A stretch of DNA of 64,000 nt. It comes from Rhizophlyctis rosea. Its lineage: Eukaryota; Chytridiomycota; Chytridiomycetes; Rhizophlyctidales; Rhizophlyctidaceae. Shown here piece by piece: positions 44,999-57,719 of the stretch; positions within the stretch are counted from its first letter, which is position 1; each line of letters starts with the position of its first letter. The position numbers were made by a program, and so were the translations under genes. Under the pieces are notes generated by a model. The model was given only the letters and a program-made list of their open reading frames with translations, did no database searches and was not told the origin of the DNA. The stretch lies in assembly GCA_027596075.1 (NCBI GenBank), contig JADGJC010000050.1:1-64000 (forward strand). Reading direction: 5' to 3'.

Positions 44999-46887
44999 TC
45001 ATTTCCCATTCCCATGCTTTTCCATCACCCTTTCAAGCCGATTTACTAACGCATCGAACGTCTCTGGATTCACCTTGGTAGGTTTCGGTGATGGTGGCCG
45101 TACAACCGGCCTACTACTCGCCCCAAAATACTTTGACTTCTCCGCCCACAAAGCCTTCCTACCCGCCCCCGTCCCCGTCGGCTCCACCGCCACCGCCGGC
45201 AACACCTCCGCCGGTTCCGGATCATCCTCCTGCTCATTCCCAATCTCGCTGAAAATGCTTCCCATTAGTTCATCCAATTTGCTGCGGCCATGAACAGCTG
45301 TTTGAGAGTGGGTAGATGGTAGAGAGATTTGGGACGAAGGGCGAGCCGGTTGGCTGGATGCTCCTTTGTGAGTTCCGTCGGATCCGACGGTGGGTACAGG
45401 TGAGGATGTCACTTCACGGCCGGAGTCAGAGAGAGATTGGGAACGGAGGGATGGGGTGCCGCGGGAGATGTACGAAAGGCGTGATGGGTCAGATGGACCA
45501 TAGGAGCTGCCGGATGCGCGTCGGGTATCGAATTCGTCAGAAACGCGCTCCTATTAAAAGATTAGTTTACTGCCAAGTATATGAAGGTTCATCACCCAAA
45601 GTCCAAGACATACCTTTGCAAGATTCCTCAACCAAGGATTGCGCTTGTCGCTGATGGGTGAATCGTCTGACGGCGGGGTGGTACTTTGCACCACGGGGTT
45701 ATTTGGTGTTTTCGATACTTCCCAGAGATCCAAATTCAACTCGGGACCAGCAGCGCTAACCGGGTCGAAGTGGGCATCTAGTTCAAAGGGTCCGTCCTCG
45801 TCATCTGATGCGGGCTCGTTTACTGGTGTGATGTTTTCAGGGGTAATGCTGTAGAAAGAGGATTTGGAAAATCGGCGGCGGATGGTGTAGAGGGAGTCGT
45901 GTGCGTCTGAGGTGGTTGATGTGGCGAGTGACTATATTGTATGAAGTTAACAATGGTCATGCAGATGCATGATGATATTGCCATGGATTGATATTTTACC
46001 TTGTTTGTTAGGAATCGTTCAACAGCTTCGTCATCTATGTTGCCATGATCGGGATAAGCTGGATACCGGTCTTCTTCCCGATCATAGGCCCGATACTGGT
46101 TGTCATTCTCTGAATACTTCTGATATTCGTAATCGTCTTGGCGGGGTGCTGAGTAACGGTCGTCATCATCATATGTATAAGGAGCGTCTGGTGAAGAGGA
46201 ACTGGAAGGACGTGAAGGGGAGGAGGATCGGGCGGGGCTGGGCGTCTGAGTTTCGTGTGAAATGGGGGACGAGTCGACTGTTGTTTCTGAGACGATGGTT
46301 TCCAGTGTTTGTTCAGTTGACCGCCGTCCATTTGATGCGGAAATGATAGATGAAGATAATGAGCGTTTGGCCAAAGCTTGCAGTTCCAAATCGGTGGCAA
46401 GCGCTGCGAACTGTGCGGCATCAATCTGAGCGCTACTAGGCCTTGCTGCCGGAACACCCATCACCGTCGCCCGTTTGAGCTTTTTCGCCTCCTTCGCCTC
46501 CTTCTTCTCTTTCTTCTTCCTTTCCTTCTCTTCCCGCTTCAGTCTATCTGCTTCAGCTTTACTGTCCTTGGCACTTCCCGGCGAAGACGTTCCTTCAGCG
46601 CTAAGTGCTCCCGCTTCGTTCTTTATCGATTCCTCTCCCGCTGCATGCTTGTTCAACATGATTTGACTGGTCAACCGCCGTAACAGAAACCTATCCTTCT
46701 CCTTCTCCTTCGGTTCTTTGACTTTCTCCCCGCGGTGAAGGAACAAAGCAGATAGCGGACGCCGCTTTGACGAGCGGCCTGCCGGGTGCTCGTGAACGCC
46801 TGGGACCTCATTGATAGTGGCGGGGTTGACCGCTCCGTCGGTGAACGACCCATCAAGTGGTGGCAGCTGTGATGCGTCTGTTGTCAT
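44999..46887 (-). CDS. Disordered, charged protein of unknown function
   Basis: Exons 46000-46887, 45614-45931 and 44999-45550; 585 residues. There is no recognisable domain. Features in order: a basic segment RSSKRRPLSALFLHRG, a Lys/Glu run near residues 110-140, a Ser-rich stretch, an Asp/Tyr/Arg-rich tract around 235-290 with repeated DRY or DDY steps, and a C-terminal helix FDALVNRLERVMEKHG. The reading frame is open throughout with canonical introns, so it is surely coding. Function cannot be inferred. Confidence 0.82.
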
Positions 46888-47821
46888 GGAGTGTGTGTGC
46901 GGGTGGTAGGGGGACGAGTATTGACAAGTCCGACGCTCGCTTGCAACGACAAGGAGCGAAATATTTTTTTGTGCAAGTTTGTTTATTTGGTTACTATACT
47001 ATACAACTGAGCAGCATGTGGGTGACGCCGCCAGTGCTGGGTTATAAGGACTGATATGAAGCTCTATTGGCAAGTGTGAATAATGAAATGAATATGAGGA
47101 ATTGAACATTGAATTGGGGATGTATCATGCGAGCCTGGCAAGCTTGTCGGCTCTTGCTTGAAGCTGCAAAGCAAATTTTCCGTCATCTCTGGAACACGCG
47201 TTTGTCCACGCTGATGCTGACGCAGTCGATGGCACAGTCCAGTGGCAATGTGGCAGCTTCGGTCTGGCCCAACCCATCACCACCGAACGGGTCCACACAA
47301 TATTGCCTTGACGCTGAGTTGACCATACCTAAGCATAATGGAGAGAGAGACATCAAATGATGGACTATAGACATCTCTTAAAGAATGCCGAATCAGATGT
47401 CTACTTTAGCAGCCCTGCACTTCCCGAAGGCCCGTCTAGTAGATCCCAGCGATTGAGAGAAGTGAACTAAGTAAGTGAGCATTCCTTGAAGGAGTCATTG
47501 GCACTTGCGAGAAATGGTGGACTACCTATGATTTAGATGAGTTCAGCGTAAATACAATCATCCGCATCTTCTTATATTCTTTCCTCAGCCCTGTACTTTC
47601 AATCTTGCTTCTTGGGTGAAGCTGGTCGCCCTGTCGACGGGGCTGAGACACCTCAGGGTCCAACCATAACGTCACACAAGGCCCTGGCCTGGGCCCTGGA
47701 GGACCCTGACAAGCCCCTTGCGTCACAGCCTCACCAGTGACGTTGGAGGACTTGGAAGATAAGGTTGGCGGTCAACTTCATTATCGCCATCAGACCTCCC
47801 CTAATCTGCTCGTGACCCAAA
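46888..47821. promoter_or_regulatory. Divergent promoter region of the Vcx1-like gene
   Basis: 934 bp between the disordered-protein start (minus) and the Vcx1-like start (plus). No gene supported. Its right end holds GC-rich CCCTGG/CCAGGG motifs and three CRE-like half sites. Confidence 0.5.
47670..47742. promoter_or_regulatory. Three CGTCA half sites
   Basis: CGTCA at 47670-47674 and 47721-47725 and its complement TGACG at 47738-47742 lie 80-150 bp upstream of the exchanger start codon. Such cores bind bZIP factors of the CREB/ATF type. Occurrence by chance cannot be excluded. Confidence 0.4.
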
Positions 47822-49264
47822 ATGTCCAACCGTACATCCCACCGCTATGGGGCAATCCCAAACAACGAGCAACAGCCAGCTCTTCCGGGAGCATGGAACG
47901 ACCAGAGCGTGTTCGCCTCTCACCAACCGACTTTCATCTCCTCCCTGAAGCATATCTTCTTCTCCAGCTGGATTAACATCCTCCTCGTCTTCGTCCCGCT
48001 GGGCATCCTCTCATACTTCCTGAAATGGAGCGACACCTTGATCTTCGTGTTCAACTTCCTGGCACTCTTGCCTATGGCGAAACTCTTGGGTCTTGCGACC
48101 GAGGAGCTAGCTTTGCGCACGAACCAGACTATTGGTGGTTTGCTCAACGCGACTTTCGGCAACTTGGTGGAGCTTATCGTGGCCATCTTGGCGCTGAAGG
48201 AGAACTTGATCCGCGTGGTGCAAGCGTCCTTGTTGGGAAGGTAACCACAATCTGCGACGTCGTGATAACTTCAGGACGCTGAACCTTTCTATCGAACACT
48301 TTCAGTATTTTGAGTAACTTGTTGCTCGTTCTTGGTGCGGCGTTCTTCGCGGGCGGCCTCCGGTACCAGAACCAGACCTTCAACCAGACTGGCGCTCAGA
48401 CGAGTGCAAGCTTGCTTGGACTGTAAGTCTATCGCGTGTTAGGGCGTCGCACTGGCATCAATCGCTGATTTGTTTCGCATGCACAGTACTGTTCTTGGTC
48501 TCGTGATCCCTGCAGCTTTCGCATTCACCGTTGGGGCCGACCCGAACCAGGAGCAGCTGCTCTTGAATGTATCCAGGGGAACGGCTGTATGTAGATTTTG
48601 CGCTCATCATTCACCGTTTGGAAGGCTAACCACTTTCCACAGATTGTCCTGCTCCTTATTTACGTTCTTTTCCTCGTGTTCCAACTGAAAACCCACACTG
48701 AGTACTACCAAGAACAAGAGGAAGATACTGAAGAACCTGAGCTCACTCTTCCTGTGGCTGTTGGATTGCTGTTGGTGATCACCCTCTTGGTCTCTTTGTG
48801 CGGAGAGTACCTTGTTGGTAGCATTGACGCGTTCGCCGAACAACACCATCTGAATGAGGTGTTTGTCGGGCTGATCTTGTTGCCGCTGGTCGGTAACGCA
48901 GCTGAGCACGTCACGGCTGTGACTGTTGCTTTGAAGAATAAGACGGACCTGGCTATTGGTAGGCAAAGTCTGCAAATCAGTAGACTAGGAGCATGTACTA
49001 AAGGGTGTTGTTTCTGTAGGTGTAGCCATCGGCTCCTCGATGCAGATTGCACTTCTTGCCGTTCCCGTCTGTGTGATTGCCGGGTGGATTATGGACAGAG
49101 CCATGACTCTCAACTTCTCCATTTTCGAAAGCAGCATCGTGTTTGTGACGGTCTTCGTCGTCAACAGTATTATTGCAGACGGCAAATCAAACTGGCTGGA
49201 GGGGGCTATGTTGTTGGGTGGGTATGTCATTGTCGGTCTTGCGATCTTCTTCCTCCCACTTTAA
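47822..49264 (+). CDS. Vcx1-type vacuolar Ca2+/H+ exchanger
   Basis: Exons 47822-48240, 48306-48422, 48487-48586, 48643-48958 and 49020-49264; 398 residues. The CaCA-family CAX transporter pumps calcium into the vacuole in exchange for protons. Eleven or so hydrophobic segments are visible. The two inverted signature repeats are intact: [18 protein letters not shown] and [19 protein letters not shown]. An acidic loop (EEDTEEPEL) separates the halves. The N-terminus is short and lacks the long regulatory tail of plant CAX proteins. Confidence 0.96.
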
Positions 49265-49539
49265 ATAGTTGTAGTTCCAAGATAGTAAACACAGATAGGA
49301 TTAGTGGCTTTGTAGTTGAAAATATACAGGTAGTTCCCTACTTAGTAGAGTTATATGTACATGGGGGTATATGGCTAGTTTTCTACACGAGAGGTAACCC
49401 AGTTTGGTGAAGAGAGGTCGTAATATGCACGAAGAAGGGAGAGTTAAGGCCATAGTTGGACCAGATTGGCTCCCACCTATCTTCCCAAACTGAGGTGGTA
49501 ATGTGAAACGGGGGGTACACGGGCTAAATATGAGCTGTT

Positions 49540-50450
49540 TTAATCATCATCCGAATCTGATGCATCATATGCCGCCAGCATTTGTAAAGGGTTCGGGGCA
49601 CTTGGCGCTGCTGATGGCGCCTTCTCTTCTTTATTCTGTTTGACTGGTGATCCACCTTCAGATGACCTCTTCGTCCTCTCTGTAACTGCGCGCTTTTTGG
49701 TGGCAGAAGTAGCAGAGTTATTGCCTGGTGATCCTGACGATGGTTGTTCCTCTGATGCCTTCCGCTTTCGCACTATTCCCGACAATATTGACCGTTGAAA
49801 ATCGCGTGCCGGCGCCTGAGTCGCGGAAGGCGCTGGACGAGAAGGTTTGGCTGTTCCCACTATTTCGGCAACCACGGCAGTGGCATCAACCGGAGCTTCT
49901 GATACGGCTTTGCGGAATTGTTCGAGTTCCTTTGCGTCTGACCGGGCGATCTCTTGACGTTTCTTTTCTTCCTCGTCGTCATAAGCGGCAAGGAATTCGT
50001 ACTCCTCTTGGAGCAAAGTGTAAGCAGGAAGTGGCAGTGCGAACTCAATAAGGATGATATACCATCGTCTAGACGTTTCACCATATTGCTGAACTTCATG
50101 CGCTCTGCAAACTCTTCCTCCTCGATACGCTTTTTCTCTAGGACAAAAATGACCGTCAAAGATACTGTGACGGTGGCCCAAAGGAGCATTTACTAGTTAC
50201 CCGCCAAGCGCTCATAGAGAGGGCGTGGATCATATACTTCCTCAACATCTGTTCGAGAGATATTTGGAAAGATGTGTCAAAAGACTTGAGGATTGGGATT
50301 AGATTCCGAGAAATTCGTACCCTTTCTGCCTTCCTTTTCACGTTCTGTGCGAGCTTCAGCGACGGCCGCTTCAGTGATGAATTTATTATTGATTGGCGCG
50401 GTAGATGAACCGCCTCCGATGACAGTGTGGGTGAAAGTTTCGTTCATCAT
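49540..50450 (-). CDS. PSME3IP1 / NIP30 (FAM192A)-like protein
   Basis: Exons 50321-50450, 50201-50248, 50063-50137 and 49540-50006; 239 residues. The N-terminal NIP30 domain is recognisable: FITEAAVAEARTEREKEGRK, VEEVYDPRPLYERLA, EEFAERMKFSNMVKRLDD and EYEFLAAYDDEEEKKRQE. In animals the protein binds the PA28-gamma proteasome activator through a phosphorylated C-terminus. The C-terminal half here is disordered, basic then Ser-rich, and ends YDASDSDDD, an acidic casein-kinase-2-like tail. Whether the same partner exists here is unknown. Confidence 0.9.
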
Positions 50451-50753
50451 CGTGGCTAGTCGTAACGTGCAAAAGAAGGAGAAGGCTGAAGCTCGAATTT
50501 GGGCTTGACAAGTCCGAACGCGGAAGAATTTGGTGGGGTTGGCGCTGTGGCGGATGGCTTTTTGCCATTCCACGAAATATTTTTGTCCAGGCCTCGGCCG
50601 TTGGTCCGCCTGTTCCGAATTTTGTGACCTGTCCCACCACCGCATTCCACCGTCCAGAAAGTTTATTATTTCCTCCCCTTTCTGCAGCTCTGGTGAAATC
50701 AGTGAAACCTCACCTCTATTCAGGTTGCAAGCCCAGCGCTGTCCTTTTCAAGC
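50451..50753. promoter_or_regulatory. Divergent PSME3IP1 / DOHH promoter region
   Basis: 303 bp between divergent start codons. No motif stands out. Confidence 0.45.
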
Positions 50754-51965
50754 ATGACTATCTCAGTGGACGCTATCGATATTGTTCAGGCCGCGCGTGA
50801 CGACCCCCAGACGTACGCATGTTTGGAGGCAGCGCTTTGCAATGCGGACGGCGAAACGCCTCTGCACAAGCGGTTCCGTGCGCTTTTCACCTTGAAGAGT
50901 TTGGCTGACAACTCCGCTGTGGATATCGTTGACAAAGGTTGGTCTGTCCTCCCACTGAATCCTTGGTTTTTATGATCGCGTATATGCTTATCCTCATGGT
51001 CAGCCTTTGCCGACCCGTCCGCACTTCTCAAACACGAACTCGCTTACGTGCTTGGTCAAATGCGCAACCCCCATGCGCTCACCTGTCTAGAAAGGGTCTT
51101 GCGTGATAAGGCGGAGGACCCGATGGTCCGCCACGAGGTAGGGCCGGTTCACGTACGTGCACGAATGATTGGAAAAAAACTTACAGGTCACCAAGGCTGC
51201 GGAAGCTATTGGAGCAATTGCGAAGGAGACGTCTCTTCCTCTACTGGAGTTGTACGCAAAGGATGACAGCAGAGTAGTTCGGGAGACATGTGAGCTTGCT
51301 ATTGAGAAGATAAAGTTTGAGCAAAAGAAGGCAGCGGGTCGGGAAACAGAGGATGACAGGTACTGCATTAGAGAGCGTTTATGTGACGTTGCCTACGAAT
51401 TACTGACATGCAAGTCTGCACAGTCCGTACACGTCAGTAGATCCGGCTCCACCAGTTGCAAAGAAAGAGGAGAAGACAACCATTCAGTTGAGGGAGCAAC
51501 TTTTGGACACAAAGCTCCCATTGTTTGCACGATACCGGGCTATGTTTGCATTGCGGAATCGGGGAGATACGGAGGCCGTTTTGGCTCTGGCAGAAGGTCT
51601 TGATGATGATAGCGCTCTGTTCCGGCATGAAATTGGTATGTGCTGGATTACGGTGGTTGGACAGGCTCACCAGTTCGCTAACCCCACCAATCTCAGCATA
51701 CGTATTTGGCCAGCTTCAACACCCCGCCAGCGTCCCAGCGCTCATCAAATCACTATCCAATACCACTGAAGAAGCCATGGTTAGGCACGAATGCGCCGAA
51801 GCACTTGGGTCCATCGCAACACCCGAAGTCTTCCCCGTTCTAAAGCAATTTGCAGAAGATTCAGAGCGAGTTGTGCGTGAGAGTTGCATTGTCGGCCTGG
51901 ACATGTTCGAACACGAAACGAGTGGAGAGTTCCAGTACGCTGATGGATTGGCTGCTGCCCATTAG
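50754..51965 (+). CDS. Deoxyhypusine hydroxylase
   Basis: Exons 50754-50937, 51004-51137, 51187-51359, 51424-51635 and 51697-51965; 323 residues. The enzyme completes hypusine on eIF5A by hydroxylating deoxyhypusine with a di-iron centre. It is built of HEAT-like repeats. All four His-Glu iron-binding motifs are visible: [40 protein letters not shown] and [13 protein letters not shown]. Length and motif spacing match the family. A Pro/Lys/Glu linker joins the two halves. Confidence 0.97.
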
Positions 51966-52144
51966 ATGATTGTCAATCACATATGTATCTATGTACTTCC
52001 TATATGTATAATAATCACTACACCATTTCATTCACGATAGCAAGTGTCCACCAGATTTGGTCGGTTTTGGAGGTCTTCCCGGTCTAAATTAGCGATAAGT
52101 ATTTACAATATACAGATAAATAGTTTAAATTACAAGTCGGTCCT

Positions 52145-53302
52145 TTACGACAAAGCCATATGGCCCTTCAGTTGCTTGAAATCTACATGTGGATGACTAG
52201 TCTTGGCATGATACTTCAGGCCATTCAGATTTTTGTATCGCTTTCCACAAGCGGGAACCCGACACCTGTGAAACACCAAATGTGAGCATTCTGGGTCGAT
52301 CCACGTTATGGGCTTCCGCCGACTTACCAGTATGGCCGATGAGTAACTCGAATCGGAGTTCCTGGTGCCGGTAATGGTGCATGAGGGTTAAAGTCCACCT
52401 CGCATTGACCCTTTTCCCTGTGATACTTCAGTCCGTTCGCGTTCTTATATACCTATAAGAAATGAAAATGTAATGTGAGTAATCAGCCGAACTTTTGGCA
52501 GGGCTTCAAGAAGCCTTACCTTTGTACAATGCTCCCGCGGACATTTATACAGTCTTGTCCGCATTCTCTGCCCATCCTGTCCAACCAACTGCCCCTGTTC
52601 ATCAAGGCATGCCCCAGCCATCCCCATCAAAACACCATTCGCGTCCACTTCAATTGGCTCCTCCTCATTGCCCGTCATGTATCCAGCCAAGCTGGATTGG
52701 GCCCGCCCAACCTCCACATCTGAGTGAGTCTCACTGGGTGATGGGGATCCGCTATGATGTAAAAGCTGATGATGCGGAGAAAGACTAGTGGCTGGCAATG
52801 ATCCGTCATATGCGGAAGCGCCAAGGTAGAGGTTGGCATCTACAGATCCATCACCCAGAAGGGAATAGTTCGCGGAAACAGGTTGCGGTTGGTGTAATGG
52901 AACGGTAGGATATTGTGGAGGTGTTGGAGGGAAGCGGATTGCAGGGTTAAGAGGCAGGAGATTATCCCTTGTCAAACCACCATTCGTCGAATCAAATCGC
53001 GGAAGTCCCAAAAGGACATTGGATTGATCCAATTTCACGGGTTGAACATCAGATGGATCTTCCTCCTCCTTTGCAGAGGATGGGGTAGGCGAAGGGGCAG
53101 GGCTGTGATAGGGATAAGAGACGCGGATTGGGCCATAGGGAGTCTGCTCATGGACAATGTGGTGCAGGTGGGGAGGTAGGTGCTGCTGCTGCGGCGGCGG
53201 CGGCTGCTGCTGCTGTGCAGCTGTCATTGGGATACCATATTGATTTATTCCATTCGGAGATGGATATAACTGCTGCAGATACTGCTGCGGAAGTTGGGCC
53301 AT
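52145..53302 (-). CDS. Sfp1-like C2H2 zinc-finger regulator
   Basis: Exons 52520-53302, 52328-52452 and 52145-52265; 342 residues. The N-terminal 250 residues are disordered and rich in Gln, Pro, His and Ser. Two C-terminal C2H2 fingers follow: YKCPREHCTKVYKNANGLKY with the His/Cys ligands of REKGQC, and YWCRVPACGKRYKNLNGLKY ending HAKTSH. The repeated YKNxNGLKYH signature is typical of Sfp1-type regulators of ribosome and growth genes in fungi. The target genes are inferred only from the family. The finger is split by an intron between CTK and VYKN. Confidence 0.88.
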
Positions 53303-53771
53303 GAAGAGCCCGTATCATGCAACGGCTCTTTGAAGCGTGCGAACACCGCCTATCCGAAACGTCAAATAGGGGAGTGCGGGACCTGAGAGTGCCGTTAGCA
53401 ACAAAAACATCTACTACGACTCAAGGTCAAGCTTTGCAACAATACACACCCAATAGCTATATTGTATATCTGAACGACTCACGCCTGCACTGACTCCTCC
53501 ACTATCTACTCTACAAATTGGCGATAAGTTCTACCTTTTCATGTGCTGGGAAGAGCTTGAACCTGGCCCCAAGCAAAAAGTGAACACGCAGCTCAAAGTC
53601 CTCAGTGGTGGCGCCGTAAACAAATTTTTGCCTTCGTAAACAACGCCACCACTGTGGCGCGCGCGACGCGTCACTCCCCCTTGCAAATGTCCCAGGGTTG
53701 CAAGTAGGTAGCGAACATCATCCGGAACATGCAAAAGGATCTCGCCTTATCGACTCTGGTTTCCAGTAGCA
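53303..53771. other. Sfp1-like upstream region and UVRAG 3' end
   Basis: 469 bp with no supported gene. Includes a short GC-rich stretch with gcgcgcgacgcg near 53657. Confidence 0.5.
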
Positions 53772-56702
53772 TCATGGTGGAACCGTCCGTATTGACTCGC
53801 TTCCACTAATATCGTACGTTACAGAGAAGGCTGTATCACTACCTTCGTCTCCCGTGTCTGCTTCTAGATGTCTACTCATCCCTTCATCTCGTCCCACCTT
53901 CCCACCCGTCCCCATGGTAGGCACTCTCATTTGCAACCCCTCATCTGCACCATCACTGGATGACTGCCGCTCATCAGACGGCCCCACTTCAGTAAAGTTT
54001 AGACTACTTGCACGAGAAAGATTCCCATTGCTTTCTGGATATGGAGATGGTACAGACGACGGTGCAGACTGAGAGGCCGAAGTGATTGACAAAGCACCCG
54101 GTCGTGTCCCAAGCAGGTTTAAATTTGATAAATTCGAAGCACCAGCGCCCGCGCCTTCCCTGTAACGCAGAAAACATAAGTTAGTTGCGACATTTCAAAC
54201 GCACATAAAGAAAATCATACTTCGTTTTTTTCACAATGGCTTCAATCACAATCTTTATATTCAACAGCGTTCGTCGAAGATTCGTAACGGGAAGATTCAA
54301 TAGAGTCATTAACTGTATCCCAACTGGTTAGCTTCCACCTATCAAGTCGGACGGGCGAAAGAACAGATCCAACGCACTTGTTCCACATTCTTGTTCACCA
54401 AGAATACTCCATACTCAAACCTGATGCGCTCCGAACCACGTGCATACAAAGGGAACCTATCGCAAAGCGTAAGCGGGGAGCGATTGAAAAGGGAAGTCCT
54501 TTGCCTCAGCACTCACACTTTGCTTCCTTGATACTGCTGTGATATCGGGTCAAATATGCTCGACCGTGACGACATGCTTCGCATAGGGTAGCGTAACGGA
54601 ACATCAAGATAGAATGCTATCATGCTGAGCAGGTGGACAACGTAACCAAGGGCGGTGGCAATCGTCTCTTCATCATGTCCTACATAATTCCACAAATTCA
54701 GATCGATTGCAGTCAATGTCCATGGAATTTCATTATTTTACCTCCATATTGTGAATCGGGTAATTTGATGCCCCGGATGGCATAAACATTGGCGTCGTCC
54801 ACGGACTAAAGCTGACATGAATATCCGCATCTAGCACTGCCCAAATTTGTACATATACATACCGGTTCGATCGGAAATATGGACGTCAACCCCGTGATAA
54901 GTTCGCGCCGCCGCCGACGGATCAGTAACCTGGCCCGAGATAACTCCGTCCTGTGTTGCCGTTGAGCCGGCTTTCTACCAGTATAATATGACTTGAATAT
55001 TACCTCATCACCGCGACCCCCGCACTGTTTCTTTCCATATTCTGCCGCTCAAACTCCCGATCGCGCATAGCAACCTCCAGCTGTGCCTTTCGATCCCGCA
55101 CGGATTGTCGCAATTCAAGTAAGCGCAGTTTATCTGCAGTCCTTATATGAGCAAATGAAACCTCCCTCATATAGATGAAGCGTACCATTTTGAATTTTTT
55201 GTGTCTGGGTCATCATCTCAACATCCACCGCTCCTATCCGACGCTTATGATTCTCGACAGCCTTCGGCATATTTAGTTGAATGGTGACATTTCTGAAATC
55301 GCTCCCATTTACCTTTACGTGCTCTTCATTCTTCAATCCAAGCAGTGATTCTCCATCCGAAATTAAACCACGAATAGATTGTTGCAGTTCCCAAATCTCT
55401 TTTTGCGCGGATATAATTCTGAAAAACAATCAGTACGTACGCCCCAAATTCGGCAGATTGTGAAACGCCTACCGAGTGATGGTATCCTGCTTTTCAGAGC
55501 TGCGGACCTTTTGATGTTGCAAGGTGGGTAAGCATATGTTATGACACCAATCCCAACCAGATTGTCTCACCTGACTTGGCAAAACCTTCGCAACAGGTAT
55601 GTCTTCCGTTGCAAGAGCAGCGCCTTCATGCTATCAGCTCGCGTCAGACCCCATGCAAACAAGATTATGGAGAAGCCCAATTACCTCAGCAGGAAGCCGA
55701 TAATACCCATTCGGGAGCGAAATGAGAATAGTATCGCGTGAGAAGTGTTTTGCATAGTCTGAAAGCTACATGCGGGCATTAGAAGTTGTCATTGTCAACG
55801 GCGTTAGTGCCGCACACCTCATGTGAAACAAAACAGAGCTGCCGAAGATCTATGTTGTGTTGCAATCGCATGGTAAACTGCTCGCTATCAGCTTCCTTCG
55901 TAAAGATGCGGACAGTGAATTGCGGAAGGGAGTCCACGACGTCATAGGAGACACAATCTGGAATATGCCAGGTAGGATTCTGCGCGGGCTGTGTTACTGG
56001 TAAATTCTAAAAGAACACAACAACGCGTTTCCCTCACTAGAGTTTGCTCCTCTACGACACTAGTGTAGAATGGGAACGCTGAGGAAGACCATATAAGACC
56101 TTTAGGACGCCAAAAACACAGCAAAAATGAGCACACACCATCCGGCGTGTTTGACCACGACAAGGTGAAGAAGGAGTTCGGAAGCATGCGTAGACAAGCT
56201 TTTGAAGCATGCTTGTAGCGCTCATGGAATAAGGTGTGTAAGCTGGTGGGTGACATTGGTATTGAAGAGTTTCGCCGATGATAGTTTAACAGTGGGTCAA
56301 ATATCGAACTCTGAACCGAAAGGCTCTGAAGACTGCTCGTGCTGCGCACGGTGCGCAGGCTTGGTTCCTTCCATCCTTCGCGTGCTAATTCTTTATTTCG
56401 ATCTAGAGTATCATCTATCGGTGTGACAACGGTGCTGCCCGTGATATGGGCAGGGGGTTCTTGAGGAGGTGGTTGTGCAGCATCTTCTGGCGAGGGCGGC
56501 ACTGGACTCGAAGGAAAGGGTGTGATTGGCGCGTTCCGAGCACTGTTTGAGTGAAGTGTAAGGTTGCGAACAGCAATGCCTCGAAGATAACGCAAGCGAC
56601 GCTGAAATAAGGTGTCAGCATCACAGCAAGAAGGGAGTAAACGCGACCCAGGATCGCTACCTGTCCCACGACTTCGTTCCATGCAACTGGCGGGTTTGGC
56701 AT
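53772..56702 (-). CDS. UVRAG / Vps38-like autophagy and endosome protein
   Basis: Sixteen exons: 56661-56702, 56139-56601, 56038-56078, 55818-55988, 55685-55765, 55571-55630, 55473-55507, 55313-55418, 55186-55261, 55004-55133, 54863-54950, 54742-54805, 54517-54679, 54378-54456, 54221-54312, 53772-54159; 692 residues. It is a subunit of the class III PI3-kinase complex II (Vps34-Vps15-Beclin). N-terminal RRLRYLRGIAVRNLTL precedes a C2-like region (FFTLSWSNTPDA, NPTWHIPDCVSYDVV). A long coiled coil spans about residues 310-430. The BARA-like domain contains DDANVYAIRGIKLPD, TALGYVVHLLSMIAFYLDVPLRYP and ARGSERIRFEYGVFLVNKNV. The tail is Ser-rich. One intron (55262-55312) is 51 nt, a multiple of three and stop-free. 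Confidence 0.9.
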
Positions 56703-57075
56703 CGGCACCTGGCTCGTGTATTACCCGCAGACCCACTACCTCGATGAAGCAATATGTCAAATAGCCGTTTTGAAGACGATTGCCGTGTTTGCGTGCGAAT
56801 AAATGAGAAAGTTTGCAAGGGAAGATGAAGTTTATGGGTTGTGCAACGGCATGACATCTCGCACAGATCTAACTTGGGATCACGCGGGCGAACGCCACAG
56901 ATACCGCAGTCAGGAACAACCAAAACCGTCACCCTTCGCGTCCACTTCGCGTCTGACGCTCGCCAACCCATCTTTCTCAACATTCACAGTTTCGAACAGA
57001 ATTTTTGGAGAAGTCTTCTGCGCTGCATATAGGTTGCAACATTCAGGCACACTCAAAAGGGTTCGATTGAAAGTT
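56703..57075. promoter_or_regulatory. Divergent UVRAG / POLD4 promoter region
   Basis: 373 bp between divergent start codons. The POLD4 frame is open upstream of 57076 but without family similarity. Confidence 0.45.
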
Positions 57076-57705
57076 ATGCATAGGGCGAAGAAAGCCAAAC
57101 CCACCCGGGGAGGACGGGTGGCCAAACCTTCCGGCACGGGCGGCATTCAGACCCACTTTTTGCAACGAAAATCCAGCCGACTAGCAGACACCAAAGACGC
57201 GACTCGCAAACAACCACTGCTTGAGGAGACGGCTGTTGACGTACCAGTCGAAAGACCATCCGTGACTGAAGCTGAAGTTCGACTGGAACCAGAAGTTGAA
57301 ATTCCTGGTGAGTGAGCTGTGTCGAGGCTTTTTCTCGGTGATTGCCGTACTACTGTCCAGCCAATAAGTACCGGACAAAATATTTAACCACTTGCACATC
57401 TTCTCAGAGGATATCAAGACCCTACTTGCAGACAAGGAACAATTGTTGCAGATTTTGCGAGATTTTGATTTGGATTACAAAGTATAGTATTCGTATCCAA
57501 GGTGGTCTTACGCAACAACGACGGGCCTAACGTTGGTTTCTCAAAACAGTACGGCCCTTGTGTCGGATTATCTCGAATGGAGCGATGGGAGCGAGCAGCA
57601 AAATTGGATTTGGAACCTCCAGATCTCATTGGCAAAATTTTGACCACGCCAGTGGTGAAGAAGGACAGCGAAATGAGGGAAGCCCTGTGGTTTGGCACCC
57701 TGTAG
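57076..57705 (+). CDS. POLD4 / Cdm1, DNA polymerase delta small subunit
   Basis: Exons 57076-57307, 57408-57481 and 57550-57705; 153 residues. The conserved C-terminal half is diagnostic: LLADKEQLLQILRDFDLDYK, YGPCVGLSRMERWERAAKL, then EPPDLIGKIL, and REALWFGTL at the end. The basic N-terminus (HRAKKAKPTRGGR) and the segment GIQTHFLQRKSS resemble the region that in other species contacts PCNA. The start at 57076 gives a family-sized protein; an open frame upstream could extend it. The stop lies 14 bp from the Hikeshi stop on the other strand. Budding yeast lacks this subunit. Confidence 0.92.
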
Positions 57706-57719
57706 CTTCCAACAATCCG

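Noticed and set aside
47590..47720. GC-rich CCCTGG/CCAGGG palindromes as a terminator or RNA gene
   Set aside because: Imperfect, no conserved RNA structure recognised; reported only as promoter context.
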